Assembly (NCBI GenBank): GCA_944390735.1
Contig: CALXRL010000021.1
Coordinates: 1-64,000, forward strand
Length of the DNA stretch: 64,000 nt
Source: an uncultured Victivallales bacterium
GTDB lineage: Bacteria > Verrucomicrobiota > Lentisphaeria > Victivallales > UBA1829
Direction: 5' to 3'
This document shows positions 43,537 through 52,538 of the stretch, one piece after another (position 1 is the first letter of the stretch; each line of letters begins with the position of its first letter). Made by a program: the position numbers and the translations under genes. Under the pieces are notes generated by a model. It saw only the letters and a list, made by a program, of their open reading frames with translations. It was not told the DNA's origin and did no database searches.

Positions 43537-43944
43537 ATGGCGAACAAACTCACGCTTCCCACGGGAAACGAGACCATCCTGATTGTCGACGATCAGGAAA
43601 CAGTCTGGGATTTTCTGATCGAGGCCCTTCAGAAACTGGGCTATTCGGTCCTGCTCGCGGAGAACGGACTCGACGCGGTCGAAATCTATCAGAACAATCC
43701 CGGACAGATTGATCTCGTTCTGCTGGATATGATTATGCCTCAGCAGGGCGGACACACCACTTTCTACAAACTCAAGGAGCTGGATCCGAATGTGAAGGTG
43801 CTGCTGTCCAGCGGATTCGTCTCCCATGACGAGGTGGACGATCTCCTGGCCAACGGCGCCGCCGGTTTTCTGCCCAAACCGCACCGGATCGCCGCCATGG
43901 CCTCCGAGATCCGCCGGATCCTGGATGAAGCGAAACAAAAGTAA
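43537..43944 (+). CDS. Stand-alone response regulator receiver domain
   Basis: 135 aa, CheY-like. ILIVDDQ supplies the acidic pair (Asp18, Asp19), LLDMIMP the phosphorylated Asp64, SSG the switch Ser and FLPKP the conserved Lys114. No output domain is attached. AAAGGAGA sits six bases before the ATG at 43537; a TTG at 43531 is less likely. It follows a Ser/Thr kinase gene, probably in one transcript, which suggests cross-talk between kinase types. No histidine kinase is near. Confidence 0.9.
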   Translation: MANKLTLPTGNETILIVDDQETVWDFLIEALQKLGYSVLLAENGLDAVEIYQNNPGQIDLVLLDMIMPQQGGHTTFYKLKELDPNVKVLLSSGFVSHDEVDDLLANGAAGFLPKPHRIAAMASEIRRILDEAKQK

Positions 43945-43970
43945 TTTCCCTCTTCCTGTTCCTTTGCCGT

Positions 43971-44013
43971 TCTCCTTTCCCGGATGCGTCCCGGGGAAGG
44001 AGAGATTTTTTTT
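43971..44013 (+). terminator. Terminator of the kinase-receiver operon
   Basis: A 13-bp stem, TCTCCTTTCCCGG with CCGGGGAAGGAGA, is followed by a run of eight T. A second smaller terminator-like hairpin, GGGCG-GAA-CGCCC-GTTTTT, lies at 44162-44180. Nothing else is seen in this 428-base gap before the LacI promoter. Confidence 0.88.
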
Positions 44014-44284
44014 CGAACCGGATTTGTTTATTTCCTGAGAATCAATTTTGCGGAAGCGGAGTTTCCGCCAGTTTCCGAGGTGCGGAAGTTTCGAATTTCC
44101 GGAGATTTCCGACGGAGGTGTCCGCATCGGACCGTTTTCTTTTTCCACCATCTCCGAGGGGGGGCGGAACGCCCGTTTTTCATGGAATCCGGTGAACGGA
44201 TCGAAAACGGACGGCGGGGAATGCGTTTCTGGTTTCTCCATCCTCTTTTTTTCAAAAAACAGAGAGTCCGATGGAAAAGAGGGG

Positions 44285-44313
44285 TTGACAAATCCATGAT
44301 TTTCGAGTATAAT
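44285..44313 (+). promoter_or_regulatory. Consensus promoter of the LacI-pseudopilin-hydrolase operon
   Basis: TTGACA, 17-base spacer, TATAAT: a perfect sigma-70-type promoter, expected to be strong unless repressed. Confidence 0.9.
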
Positions 44314-44322
44314 AAGATCAGT

Positions 44323-44346
44323 GCAAATATTTGCGGTAATATTTAC
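44323..44346. promoter_or_regulatory. Double palindromic operator of the LacI-family regulator
   Basis: GCAAATATTTGC (44323-44334) is a perfect 12-base palindrome ten bases after the -10 box. GTAATATTTAC (44336-44346) is an adjacent 11-base palindrome. Their place at and after the transcription start fits repression by the encoded LacI protein. Confidence 0.65.
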
Positions 44347-44372
44347 ATTGAGAAAAAAGGAAATCAGCGGTT

Positions 44373-45467
44373 ATGCCAAGAGATCTTCTGCCAAGTCTGA
44401 AGGATATTGCGGGAGCGACGGGAGTTTCCATCGCGACGGTGTCCCGTGTTCTCCGGAACAAGGGGGAGATTTCATTGTCGACGAAAAAGCATGTTCTGGA
44501 GGTTGCCGAACGCCTGGGTTATCACGACAACCGTCTGATCTACGGAATTCAGACGGGGCGGACCAAGACGATCGGGGTCAGCATGCCGCTGGACATCTAT
44601 TTTTCGAGGATTCTGGGCGCGCTCGGTGAGGAGCTGGAAAAACGCGATTATCTGATGCTTTTCTACTGGAAAGAGGGAGCGCAGTCCATGCTGAAGCGCT
44701 TTGTGGAACAGCGGGTGGACGGCGTGATTATGATGTCAACGCAGGACCTGGCGGACAACAGCTACTTCAGCGATGTCATATCGCGTGGACTGCCCATTGT
44801 GACCGTGGACCGGAAAACAAAGGCGAACGTTGATTTTGTCGGGACGGACGATTTTCTGGGCGGGCGCATGATTGCGGAATATCTCTGCAGTCTCGGTCAC
44901 CGGAACATGCTCTATTATCAGGGACCGGAGCTGGCGACGCCCGCGCGTCTGCGGCGGGATGGATTCGTCGCCTTCTGCCGTCAGATTTCCGGCGCGACCG
45001 TTTCTCTCTGCGGCGACGGGTCCTACAATACGGAAGGGGATGAAACGATGCTGTTTGATTTTCTGAGACAGCATCCTGAAATTACTGCCGGATCCGCGTT
45101 TTTTGACGGGTATGCCTGCCGTCTCTGGCGGGCAGCCGTGGCGGCGGGGCGCCGCGTGCCGGAGGATTTTTCCATTGTCGGATTCGGCGACATCATTCCC
45201 GCAAACCTATCCTCGTATGCCATGACAACTCTGGATCAGGACCCGGAACGGATTGCCCGGATCGCGGTGGAACGGCTCTTCGAACGGATCGGATCCGAAC
45301 GGAATCTGGAGGCCGTGGACATCCGGATTCCGCCGAAGCTTCTGATCCGCAATTCGGCGCTTCCGCCCGCGTCCGCCGTTCCCGGAAACAGAATATCCAC
45401 TCCCCGCATGAATCAGCAACCAATGAAACGGATGATAAAAGAGAAACAAATCGGAGGAGAAAAATGA
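44373..45467 (+). CDS. LacI-family transcriptional regulator
   Basis: 364 aa. The N-terminal helix-turn-helix [20 protein letters not shown] with the hinge helix near residue 50 is followed by a periplasmic-binding-protein-like sensor ([12 protein letters not shown], then [29 protein letters not shown] and [14 protein letters not shown]). AAGGAAA precedes the ATG. The stop overlaps the ATG of the pseudopilin gene (ATGA), so the regulator heads the operon it probably controls. Confidence 0.93.
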   Translation: MPRDLLPSLKDIAGATGVSIATVSRVLRNKGEISLSTKKHVLEVAERLGYHDNRLIYGIQTGRTKTIGVSMPLDIYFSRILGALGEELEKRDYLMLFYWKEGAQSMLKRFVEQRVDGVIMMSTQDLADNSYFSDVISRGLPIVTVDRKTKANVDFVGTDDFLGGRMIAEYLCSLGHRNMLYYQGPELATPARLRRDGFVAFCRQISGATVSLCGDGSYNTEGDETMLFDFLRQHPEITAGSAFFDGYACRLWRAAVAAGRRVPEDFSIVGFGDIIPANLSSYAMTTLDQDPERIARIAVERLFERIGSERNLEAVDIRIPPKLLIRNSALPPASAVPGNRISTPRMNQQPMKRMIKEKQIGGEK

Positions 45468-46201
45468 GACGGAATTTCACACTCATAGAGCTTCTTGTGG
45501 TCATTGCGATCATCGCGATTCTGGCCGGGATGCTTCTGCCAGCCCTGAATGCCGCGCGGGAGAAGGCCCGTGCCGCGGACTGCATGTCCAAACAGAAGCA
45601 GATCGGGCTTGGAGCCGGAATGTACACCGCCGACAACGACGACTATGTCCTTCCGGGCAGCTATGTGCAGGTGGATGATCCTTACAATGGCCCCGGAAAC
45701 GCCAGCGGAACACCGACCTGGTACTTCCGGCTGATTCCCTACATGGGCGGAATTCAGGGATGGTACGATTTCAACCGGGACCCGAGTGTCTGGGGATTTG
45801 TGCGGGCGAAGAACAAGAAACGCGTCTGCGACTCCAATCCGCTGCCGAGCCTGAAGAATCCGAACATTGCGTGGAACATGCTGCTCGGATGGACGGACAC
45901 CAGCGGCGTTCCGGTCGGCGATGATCGTGTGCTGATCCGCATTACGCAGGTCAAGCGTCCCTCTCAGATCATCACCTGCGGGGATTCCAGTTCCAGTCTG
46001 GAGTTTGACAATACCATGCCGCTTACCCCGATCACTCCGGCATCCGGCAAGCATACGCCGCTGTTTCCTCATTCGCGCCGGGGGAATTTCGGGCACATCG
46101 ACGGACACGTCCAGCAGTACGACTTCTTCTGGATGCTGACCAATCAGCCCGCGTCCAGCTGGACCAATTACAACTCCCGCATCTACTACGTAAAAAGATA
46201 A
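45464..46201 (+). CDS. Type II pseudopilin / prepilin-like protein (DGH-box family)
   Basis: 245 aa. The short leader MRRN is followed by [19 protein letters not shown] with Glu at +5 and Asn before the cleavage site. [19 protein letters not shown] continues the N-helix, [12 protein letters not shown] follows, and [13 protein letters not shown] is the DGH box near the C-terminus. Its first 40 residues are almost identical to the pseudopilin at 26488-27171. The ATG overlaps the LacI stop, and a glycoside hydrolase gene follows 25 bases later. It probably joins a pseudopilus or surface fibre; the exact role is unknown. Confidence 0.9.
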   Translation: MRRNFTLIELLVVIAIIAILAGMLLPALNAAREKARAADCMSKQKQIGLGAGMYTADNDDYVLPGSYVQVDDPYNGPGNASGTPTWYFRLIPYMGGIQGWYDFNRDPSVWGFVRAKNKKRVCDSNPLPSLKNPNIAWNMLLGWTDTSGVPVGDDRVLIRITQVKRPSQIITCGDSSSSLEFDNTMPLTPITPASGKHTPLFPHSRRGNFGHIDGHVQQYDFFWMLTNQPASSWTNYNSRIYYVKR

Positions 46202-46226
46202 GTTCAGCAAGAGAAAGGTTGTTTGT

Positions 46227-49136
46227 ATGAAAATGCTGCTTTCGGCGGCGCTTGCCGCGCTGCTGTTTCCCCTTTTCGCCGCTCCGGCTGGGGATTTGAT
46301 TGCCGATTTCACCGGAGGGCATGAGCGCTTCAGTGTTTTTGCTCCCGGGGAACCGGTGAAACTGCGTCTGACGCTGAAAGGGGAGGGCTTCCCCGGAACC
46401 GATACGCTTCAGTGGAAGCTCTGCGATTACCGGAATGTTCCGCTGGAGTCGGGCTCCCTGCCGGTTACCGCGGATGCGCTGAAGCGGGGGATCGAGTTTC
46501 CGGTAAAAAATCAGAAGGCGGGATGTTTCTTCCTGTATATGAAACTGGAAAAAAGCGGAATTACGATTCCGTGGAAGGGATCGCGTCTGCCGGGATATGT
46601 GACGTTCGGCGTGCTGCCGGAGCTGAAGGCTCTGCCGCTCAAATTCAGCGATGATTCCCGCTTCGGCGGACAGGGAACGAACTTCATCAAGACCGGGGAA
46701 TTCATGCAGGGCGACTGTTACGCCCCCTTCTATCCGACGGTCGGAATGAAATGGGCCTACATCGGCCGATCCCTTCTGAATCTGGAAAAGAGTCCGGGCG
46801 CCTTCAAGCCGAAAACGGTGGAGGAGTACAAAAAAGGATATCCCGGCTGGGGATTCGTCAACCGCATGACTCTGGTGACCGATCTTCACGGGGCGCCGAC
46901 GCATCTTCTGAAATTCCCTCCCTATATGGAGAAAAAGGCCATAGAGAAGCTGGCATCCCTTCAGGCGCAGGCGTATCCTCTGAAGGATTCCGCCGCGTAC
47001 ACGGAACTGACGGGACGCGTCGCAAGGGATGTCTCCGCATGGCGCAGGGCGTTCGCCACGCAGTGGATGAGTCGCAATTATTATCAGCTTCACTGGGAAC
47101 CCGACTGGCACTGGAACGGCACCGAGGACGAATTTCTGGAATACTATCGTGCGGCCAAAGCCGGGATATCCGCCAATGATCCAGGGGCTTTTCTGATGGG
47201 CGGCAACTACGGCGTGATTTCGCGCGGAAATAAAAAGCTGGAGCGCCTGTTTGCCAAGGGACTGGGGAAGTATGTGGATGGAATTTTCTCGCATCTTTAT
47301 TTTCTTCCGGTCACCATGGAGCCGGAGGATGCGGGACTGCATACCGACTGCCGTCATCTCCGTCAGCTTGTCGACCGCTACATCGGGCCCGATGCGCCCC
47401 TCATCAATACGGAATGGGGAACCGATTACCATCGCGACACCCGAAATCTGACGCATGATCTTCTGATGAATCATCTGTACCGTTTTGTGCGCGGACATCT
47501 GATCGCGCTCGGCGAGGGGTTCAACGGAACCTGGTTCTTCTACACCACGGACTACTGCGATTATACGAGCAAGGGCGGGGAACAGGGATACGGCATGTCG
47601 TTCAACACCTCGTCCTACATATCGAAATACAAATTCGGTGCGGCCTCCTTGGAGCCGAAGCCGACCATGATGGCGGCCGCCGCAATGACCCGGCTGCTGG
47701 AAGGAACGAAAACGCTCGGACGGCTCGATCATCTGGATTCGTCGGTCTTTGCATATTCCTTCCGCCGGGCGGGAACGAATCTTGTCGCGGTCTGGAGCCC
47801 GAAAAAAGAGCAGATTCTGAATCTGGAAACCGGTGTGCCGATTGTGACGGTGTATGACATCATGGGCAATGCGCGGAAAGTGAAGACCGATCGCGGAACG
47901 CTCTCGCTGAAGATTGACCGCTATCCGCAGTATGTGACGGGAATTGCCGATGCGTTTCTGCCGACCGCGGACCGTGCCGCCTCTTCCGTTTTCGTCTCGA
48001 AACGCATGCAGCTTGCTCCGGGAAACGCGGTGAAGCGTCTTCTGAAACCGGGAGCGGAAGCGGAAAAACTTGTGCTGAAAAGCGCCAAAGGGGATCTGGT
48101 TCTCAGCGAGAGAATCCCGGCCGATCTTCCCGCCGGATGCTTCGAAGTGTTCGCCGCGGGAAAAAACGGACGGAAGGAGTCGATGCTTCTGGACGTCTCC
48201 GGACAGGTTCGTTTCGGCGGCCGCCGGGAATTCCTTTCGTCCTCCGGGACGGCGTATCTGGAACAGCCGGTGCGGAATTTGAGTTCGATTCCGCAGTCTC
48301 TGACGCTCCGGGCAAGCTACGGCGGACGGGAATTCTTCTCGGCGGTCCGTTCCGTGGATGCCGAAAAGACAACTGTTTTCCGCATTCCGCTGGATCGTGC
48401 CGGGTATGAGGGTCTGAAATTGCAAAATTATGTTCTCACTCTCAGCAATGCCAACGGTCTTCAGGCGAAAAGCGAGTGGTTCGGAGGCGTTGTGGTGCCG
48501 TCGAAGAAAAATCCGGGGAAAGTCGACGGCCGTCTGACGGACTGGTCCTCAAAGGGCTTCAGCCGCTGGCTCGGACGGGATGCGCTGACCCATAAAAAAG
48601 AGCTCTGGCGCGGGGAAAAGGATTTCTCCTGCCGCTGGCAGCTTGCGGCCGACCGGAAGAGTCTCCATCTGGCGGTGGAGGTGCGCGACGACGTGGATTT
48701 CCGCGGAGGAAATCCGAAGCAGCCGTGGCGCGACGATTCCCTGATCCTTGTGCTCGGGCGCGATTCCGACGGCAATGGGGAATGGCTTCTTCACCGTCGT
48801 TTCAGCATCACCCGTTCTCCGGATGGAAAGACGCTCGTTCAGGAGATCTTCGGGACGCCTCCGCGCGGCGTTCTGCCTGTCAGGGAACAGATGCTGGAAG
48901 CGGTCGTGAAACGCAATGCCGGGGAACACACCACGGTGTATGAGATCCGGATTCCGTTCGGCGGCCGGGACGGACTGCTTCCCGAAAAGGGACCCTTCGG
49001 CCTTGGATTCAGCGTGCATGACATCGACAAAAAAGAAGAAATGCTTCAGGATCAGCATCGGGAATTCAGCGTGCTGGGCGGAGTCCCCCTGTTCATGGGA
49101 CACACCCGCTTCGCCACGATTCTGATTCGTCCATAA
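46227..49136 (+). CDS. Secreted glycoside hydrolase-like protein with C-terminal CBM9-like domain
   Basis: 969 aa. A signal peptide (residues 1-19) precedes a beta-rich N-domain (20-140). A barrel region carries YYQLHWEPDWHW, where Glu291 is a likely acid/base, and LINTEWGTDY, where Glu396 is a likely nucleophile; the spacing of about 105 residues fits clan GH-A. The last 200 residues resemble a CBM9/DOMON-type domain (QPWRDDSLILVLGRD, then AVVKRNAGEHTTVYEIRIPF), also found at the end of the hydrolase at 5323-8277. The exact family and substrate are not recognised. GAAAGG lies before the ATG. It is the third gene of the LacI operon. Confidence 0.75.
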   Translation: MKMLLSAALAALLFPLFAAPAGDLIADFTGGHERFSVFAPGEPVKLRLTLKGEGFPGTDTLQWKLCDYRNVPLESGSLPVTADALKRGIEFPVKNQKAGCFFLYMKLEKSGITIPWKGSRLPGYVTFGVLPELKALPLKFSDDSRFGGQGTNFIKTGEFMQGDCYAPFYPTVGMKWAYIGRSLLNLEKSPGAFKPKTVEEYKKGYPGWGFVNRMTLVTDLHGAPTHLLKFPPYMEKKAIEKLASLQAQAYPLKDSAAYTELTGRVARDVSAWRRAFATQWMSRNYYQLHWEPDWHWNGTEDEFLEYYRAAKAGISANDPGAFLMGGNYGVISRGNKKLERLFAKGLGKYVDGIFSHLYFLPVTMEPEDAGLHTDCRHLRQLVDRYIGPDAPLINTEWGTDYHRDTRNLTHDLLMNHLYRFVRGHLIALGEGFNGTWFFYTTDYCDYTSKGGEQGYGMSFNTSSYISKYKFGAASLEPKPTMMAAAAMTRLLEGTKTLGRLDHLDSSVFAYSFRRAGTNLVAVWSPKKEQILNLETGVPIVTVYDIMGNARKVKTDRGTLSLKIDRYPQYVTGIADAFLPTADRAASSVFVSKRMQLAPGNAVKRLLKPGAEAEKLVLKSAKGDLVLSERIPADLPAGCFEVFAAGKNGRKESMLLDVSGQVRFGGRREFLSSSGTAYLEQPVRNLSSIPQSLTLRASYGGREFFSAVRSVDAEKTTVFRIPLDRAGYEGLKLQNYVLTLSNANGLQAKSEWFGGVVVPSKKNPGKVDGRLTDWSSKGFSRWLGRDALTHKKELWRGEKDFSCRWQLAADRKSLHLAVEVRDDVDFRGGNPKQPWRDDSLILVLGRDSDGNGEWLLHRRFSITRSPDGKTLVQEIFGTPPRGVLPVREQMLEAVVKRNAGEHTTVYEIRIPFGGRDGLLPEKGPFGLGFSVHDIDKKEEMLQDQHREFSVLGGVPLFMGHTRFATILIRP

Positions 49137-49153
49137 TAAAGGAGACTGAAAAT

Positions 49154-50350
49154 ATGGGGAAATCCTTTTTTACATCCGCACTGACCGCGATTTCGCTGAT
49201 GACGGTCGCCGCGTTCGGCGGAGAAGAGACGATGGAACAGAAGAATCCGGCACAGTTCTGGAAGACGGACGATCTTTTCCGAACCCCGGCTTTTGAATCC
49301 GTCGATGCGAAATATCCCGACAGCCGGGAAGAAGGCGTTCAGGCCGTCACCTATTCCGGATTTCCGCTGAACGGCAAGCCGACCCGTGTGTTTGCCTATC
49401 TCGGTTTTCCGGACGGTCCGGCGCCGCAGGGCGGATTCCCCGCGGTGGTGCTTGTGCACGGGGGAGGGGGAACCGCATTTGCAAAATATGTCCGGATCTG
49501 GAACCGCAGGGGGTATGCGGCCATCGCAATGGATCTCTATGGAACGCGTCCGGTCAAGGGAAAGAAAAAGCCGGTGGCGCTGGAGGGCGGAAGCAATGCC
49601 GACTGGCAGAGACGAAGCGTCGCCAACGCGATTCTCGGCCATTCGCTTCTCCGTTCGCGCAAGGAGGTCAACAAAGAGAAGATCGGACTGATCGGAGTTT
49701 CGTGGGGCGGAATTTTCGCGTCGTTGATCTCGACGCTCGACGACCGTCTGAAGTTCGTGATTCCGGTCTACGGCTGCGGCTTTTTCCGCTATGGAGACGA
49801 CAGCATCGTCTTTTACCGTTCGAAACAGAACCGGAAACCGTGGTGGGATCCGGGGTACTTTCTCCACGCTTCGAAAGTTCCCGTGTACTGGGTGGACGGA
49901 ACCAACGATGTGCATTTCGCCATTCCGGCTCTGGAACGGTCGATTGCGGCGACTCCGACGACGGCAAACCGAACCCTTGTGATCCGTCTGGAGCATTCCC
50001 ATATCGGATTTGAACTCAGTCCGGTCTTCCGGATTGCGGATTCCGTGCTGAAAAACGGTGTTCCGCTTCCGAAGCTCGGACCGATTTCGGAAAAGAACGG
50101 AATCGCCTCGGCAAAGATTCTGAACCGGGGAAAGGGGATCCGTCTGCCTCAGCTCTGCTATACGAAGGGAAACGGACCGCTGTCGCAGCGTCTCTGGCTG
50201 AACACGCCGGCAAAGTGCGCGGGCGATACCATTTCCGCCAGGATCCCGGAGGGTGTCACGCAGTATTATCTGACCGCGTTCGATGAAAAGGACGCCTCCG
50301 GACAGTGGAACTGTGCCGGATCAACTCGGGTCGTTACCGTCGGGAAATAG
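49154..50350 (+). CDS. Secreted alpha/beta hydrolase (dienelactone hydrolase/acetylxylan esterase-like)
   Basis: 398 aa. A signal peptide (1-22) is followed by an alpha/beta-hydrolase core. VVLVHGGGGTAF forms the oxyanion region, GLIGVSWGGIFASL has the nucleophile Ser, WVDGTNDVHF the Asp and LEHSHIGFE the His. The C-terminal 90 residues look like an added beta domain. In this operon it probably removes ester groups from the polysaccharide attacked by the hydrolase in front. It is 17 bases downstream of that gene with AAAGGAGA upstream. Confidence 0.83.
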   Translation: MGKSFFTSALTAISLMTVAAFGGEETMEQKNPAQFWKTDDLFRTPAFESVDAKYPDSREEGVQAVTYSGFPLNGKPTRVFAYLGFPDGPAPQGGFPAVVLVHGGGGTAFAKYVRIWNRRGYAAIAMDLYGTRPVKGKKKPVALEGGSNADWQRRSVANAILGHSLLRSRKEVNKEKIGLIGVSWGGIFASLISTLDDRLKFVIPVYGCGFFRYGDDSIVFYRSKQNRKPWWDPGYFLHASKVPVYWVDGTNDVHFAIPALERSIAATPTTANRTLVIRLEHSHIGFELSPVFRIADSVLKNGVPLPKLGPISEKNGIASAKILNRGKGIRLPQLCYTKGNGPLSQRLWLNTPAKCAGDTISARIPEGVTQYYLTAFDEKDASGQWNCAGSTRVVTVGK

Positions 50351-50361
50351 CATTCCCGACG
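50338..50361 (+). terminator. Hairpin spanning the stop codon at the end of the LacI operon
   Basis: CGTCGGGAA and TTCCCGACG form a perfect nine-bp stem with loop ATAGCA that contains the TAG stop codon. No T-tract follows. Confidence 0.45.
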
Positions 50362-50402
50362 GAAGGGAGGGGGGAAAAGTTGCTTTTTCCCCGATTCCGC
50401 CT

Positions 50403-50430
50403 TTGAAGTTTCATAACGGGGTTTTATATT
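50403..50430 (+). promoter_or_regulatory. Promoter of the O-acetylesterase gene
   Basis: TTGAAG, 16-base spacer, TATATT, 38 bases before the ATG. Confidence 0.6.
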
Positions 50431-50468
50431 ATAAAATCTTTTCAATAAAAAAGGTGGAGTCATCCCAA

Positions 50469-52421
50469 ATGAAATTGTCAAATCTGTTTTCGGACGGCGC
50501 CGTGCTTCAGCGCGGAATGCCGGTTCCGGTCTGGGGGACAACGGAGCCGGAATCCGTTGTGAAAATCACATGTGCGGGAGTGTCCGCGTATGGCGCGTCT
50601 TCTTCGACGGGCGAATTTCTGGTGCGTCTTCCGGAGCTTCCGGTCGGGGGACCGTATGAGCTTGTGGCGGAAACCGCTTCGGGCCGTGACCGGGCGGTGG
50701 TGCGCGATGTGATGGTCGGCGAGGTCTGGCTGGCCTCGGGACAATCCAATATGGAGTTCACCCTCTCTTCCTCTCCGCAGCAGTACCGGGAGTTCTGCGC
50801 GCTCAGGACGGATCCCTCCACCCTGCGGATGATTACGGTGCCGAAATCGGTGTCGTCCGCGCAGCAGAGAGAGTTCGATGCCAAGTGGATGTATGCGACG
50901 GAGGAATCGGTCGGAATGTTTTCCGCGGTTGCCCTCTGGTTTGCATACCGTCTGCGCGAAAAGCTGAATGTTCCGGTCGGAATCATTCACTCCTCCTGGG
51001 GCGGAACGTTTGCCGAGGCGTGGACCAGCCGTTCCACGCTGATGCGCAATCCGGAGGTCCGGAATGTCCTTCTGGAATATGAATCGCTGCTTCCCGCCTC
51101 TCATTCCTGGGGGAAGGCGAATTTCTTTCAGCAGCTTCCCTCGTCCAAACAGGAGTTCTTCCAGAAATACGGAAAGGCCGATCCGGGCAATGCCGGACTC
51201 GGCAGAGGATGGGCGGAGCCCTCCTTCGACGACTCCTCCTGGAAAAAAATTCAGATTCCCGGCAGCTGGATCACTCAGAAAATCGCCGGAAACGGCGTGG
51301 TCTGGGCCCGGTTGCGCGTATCGATCCCCGAACGCTGGAAAGGACGGAACCTTTCCCTGCATCTGGGCGGAATCGACAAACAGGATATTACCTATTTCAA
51401 CGGTCGCGAGGTCGGGCGCTCCGGCAAAGGATTCGAGGATCTCTACTGGAACGTTCCGCGCAACTACGCGGTGCCCGCGGAGCTGGTGCGGCCGGGCGAG
51501 GCCGTGATCGCGGTCCGCGCCTTCTCCTTCCTGTACGACGGGGCGTTCAATGGTCTGGAAGAGATGTTCCGCCTGCATCCGGCGGACGATCCGGCGGATG
51601 TCCTTTCGCTTGTCGGTGAATGGAAAGCCGCTCCCGAGGCGGATTTCGGAACGCTGGAGTATCCCTCGATCGGCGGAGCGGAAATGCAGGGCCCCGGAAA
51701 TCCGAATACCTGTTCGATTCTCTTCGACGGCATGATCCGTCCGCTGATTCCCTGCGCAATGCGCGGCGCCATCTGGTATCAGGGCGAGACCAACGCGCAT
51801 TCGATTGCCGACTCCGTGGCCTACGAACGCCTGATGGCGGATCTGATCGACGACTGGCGCTTCCACTGGGGACAGGGAGACTTCCCGTTCTATCTGGTTC
51901 AGCTGGCCAATTTCCGCAATCCGCTGGAGTATGAGGAGGAGAGCACATGGGCGCCGCTGCGCGAATCCCAGCGCCATGCCTGCGAAACGATGAAAAATGC
52001 GGCAATGGCGGTCACCACCGACTGCGGAGAAAGTCTTGACATTCATCCGAAGGACAAGCGGACCGTGGGGGAACGTCTTGCCGCCCAGGCGCTGTATCAC
52101 ACCTATTACTGTCCGGATGTCATTCCCTGCGGACCGCTTCCGCGGGAGCTGCGTCGGGAGAACGGCGGTCTGCGCGTGCTGTTCGAGCATGCCGACGGCG
52201 GTCTGCGCTTCCGCAATGGAAAGACCGACGGCTTTTTCCTCGCCGGAAACGACGGCGTCTTCCATCGGGCCGACACGGTCGAATCCGAGGGGGCCAGTCT
52301 GTTCCTCCGCAGTGCGGATGTTTCGTATCCGGTGCGCGTCCGCTACAACTGGGCGGACAATCCGATCGGAACGCTTTGCAACGGCGCGGATCTTCCCGCC
52401 TCTCCGTTTGAATTGTGCTGA
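50469..52421 (+). CDS. Sialate O-acetylesterase-like SGNH hydrolase
   Basis: 650 aa, standard for the family. The SGNH blocks are clear: WLASGQSNMEF (catalytic Ser), IHSSWGGTFAEAW, IWYQGETNA and DIHPKDKRTVGERLA (catalytic Asp/His). A sugar-binding-like insertion (about 240-390, WAEPSFDDSSWKKIQIPGSW) splits the catalytic domain, as in many such esterases. No signal peptide is seen from the ATG at 50469, so it may be cytoplasmic, which is unusual for the family. Family members deacetylate sialic acids or xylans. It stands alone between two hydrolase loci and converges with the beta-mannosidase gene. Confidence 0.88.
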   Translation: MKLSNLFSDGAVLQRGMPVPVWGTTEPESVVKITCAGVSAYGASSSTGEFLVRLPELPVGGPYELVAETASGRDRAVVRDVMVGEVWLASGQSNMEFTLSSSPQQYREFCALRTDPSTLRMITVPKSVSSAQQREFDAKWMYATEESVGMFSAVALWFAYRLREKLNVPVGIIHSSWGGTFAEAWTSRSTLMRNPEVRNVLLEYESLLPASHSWGKANFFQQLPSSKQEFFQKYGKADPGNAGLGRGWAEPSFDDSSWKKIQIPGSWITQKIAGNGVVWARLRVSIPERWKGRNLSLHLGGIDKQDITYFNGREVGRSGKGFEDLYWNVPRNYAVPAELVRPGEAVIAVRAFSFLYDGAFNGLEEMFRLHPADDPADVLSLVGEWKAAPEADFGTLEYPSIGGAEMQGPGNPNTCSILFDGMIRPLIPCAMRGAIWYQGETNAHSIADSVAYERLMADLIDDWRFHWGQGDFPFYLVQLANFRNPLEYEEESTWAPLRESQRHACETMKNAAMAVTTDCGESLDIHPKDKRTVGERLAAQALYHTYYCPDVIPCGPLPRELRRENGGLRVLFEHADGGLRFRNGKTDGFFLAGNDGVFHRADTVESEGASLFLRSADVSYPVRVRYNWADNPIGTLCNGADLPASPFELC

Positions 52422-52481
52422 ACGGCACCGCGCTCTCTTCCGGCAGTCGGTCGGAAGAGGCGTGTCCTCTGTTTGAAAAAC

Positions 52482-52516
52482 AAAAAACGCCGCGGAGAAC
52501 GGTCTCTCCGCGGCGT
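52482..52516 (-). terminator. Terminator of the beta-mannosidase gene
   Basis: On the minus strand a 12-bp perfect stem (ACGCCGCGGAGA with TCTCCGCGGCGT, loop of six) is followed by six T. Confidence 0.88.
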
Positions 52517-52538
52517 CCGCATCGGATGGATTTTTCGA

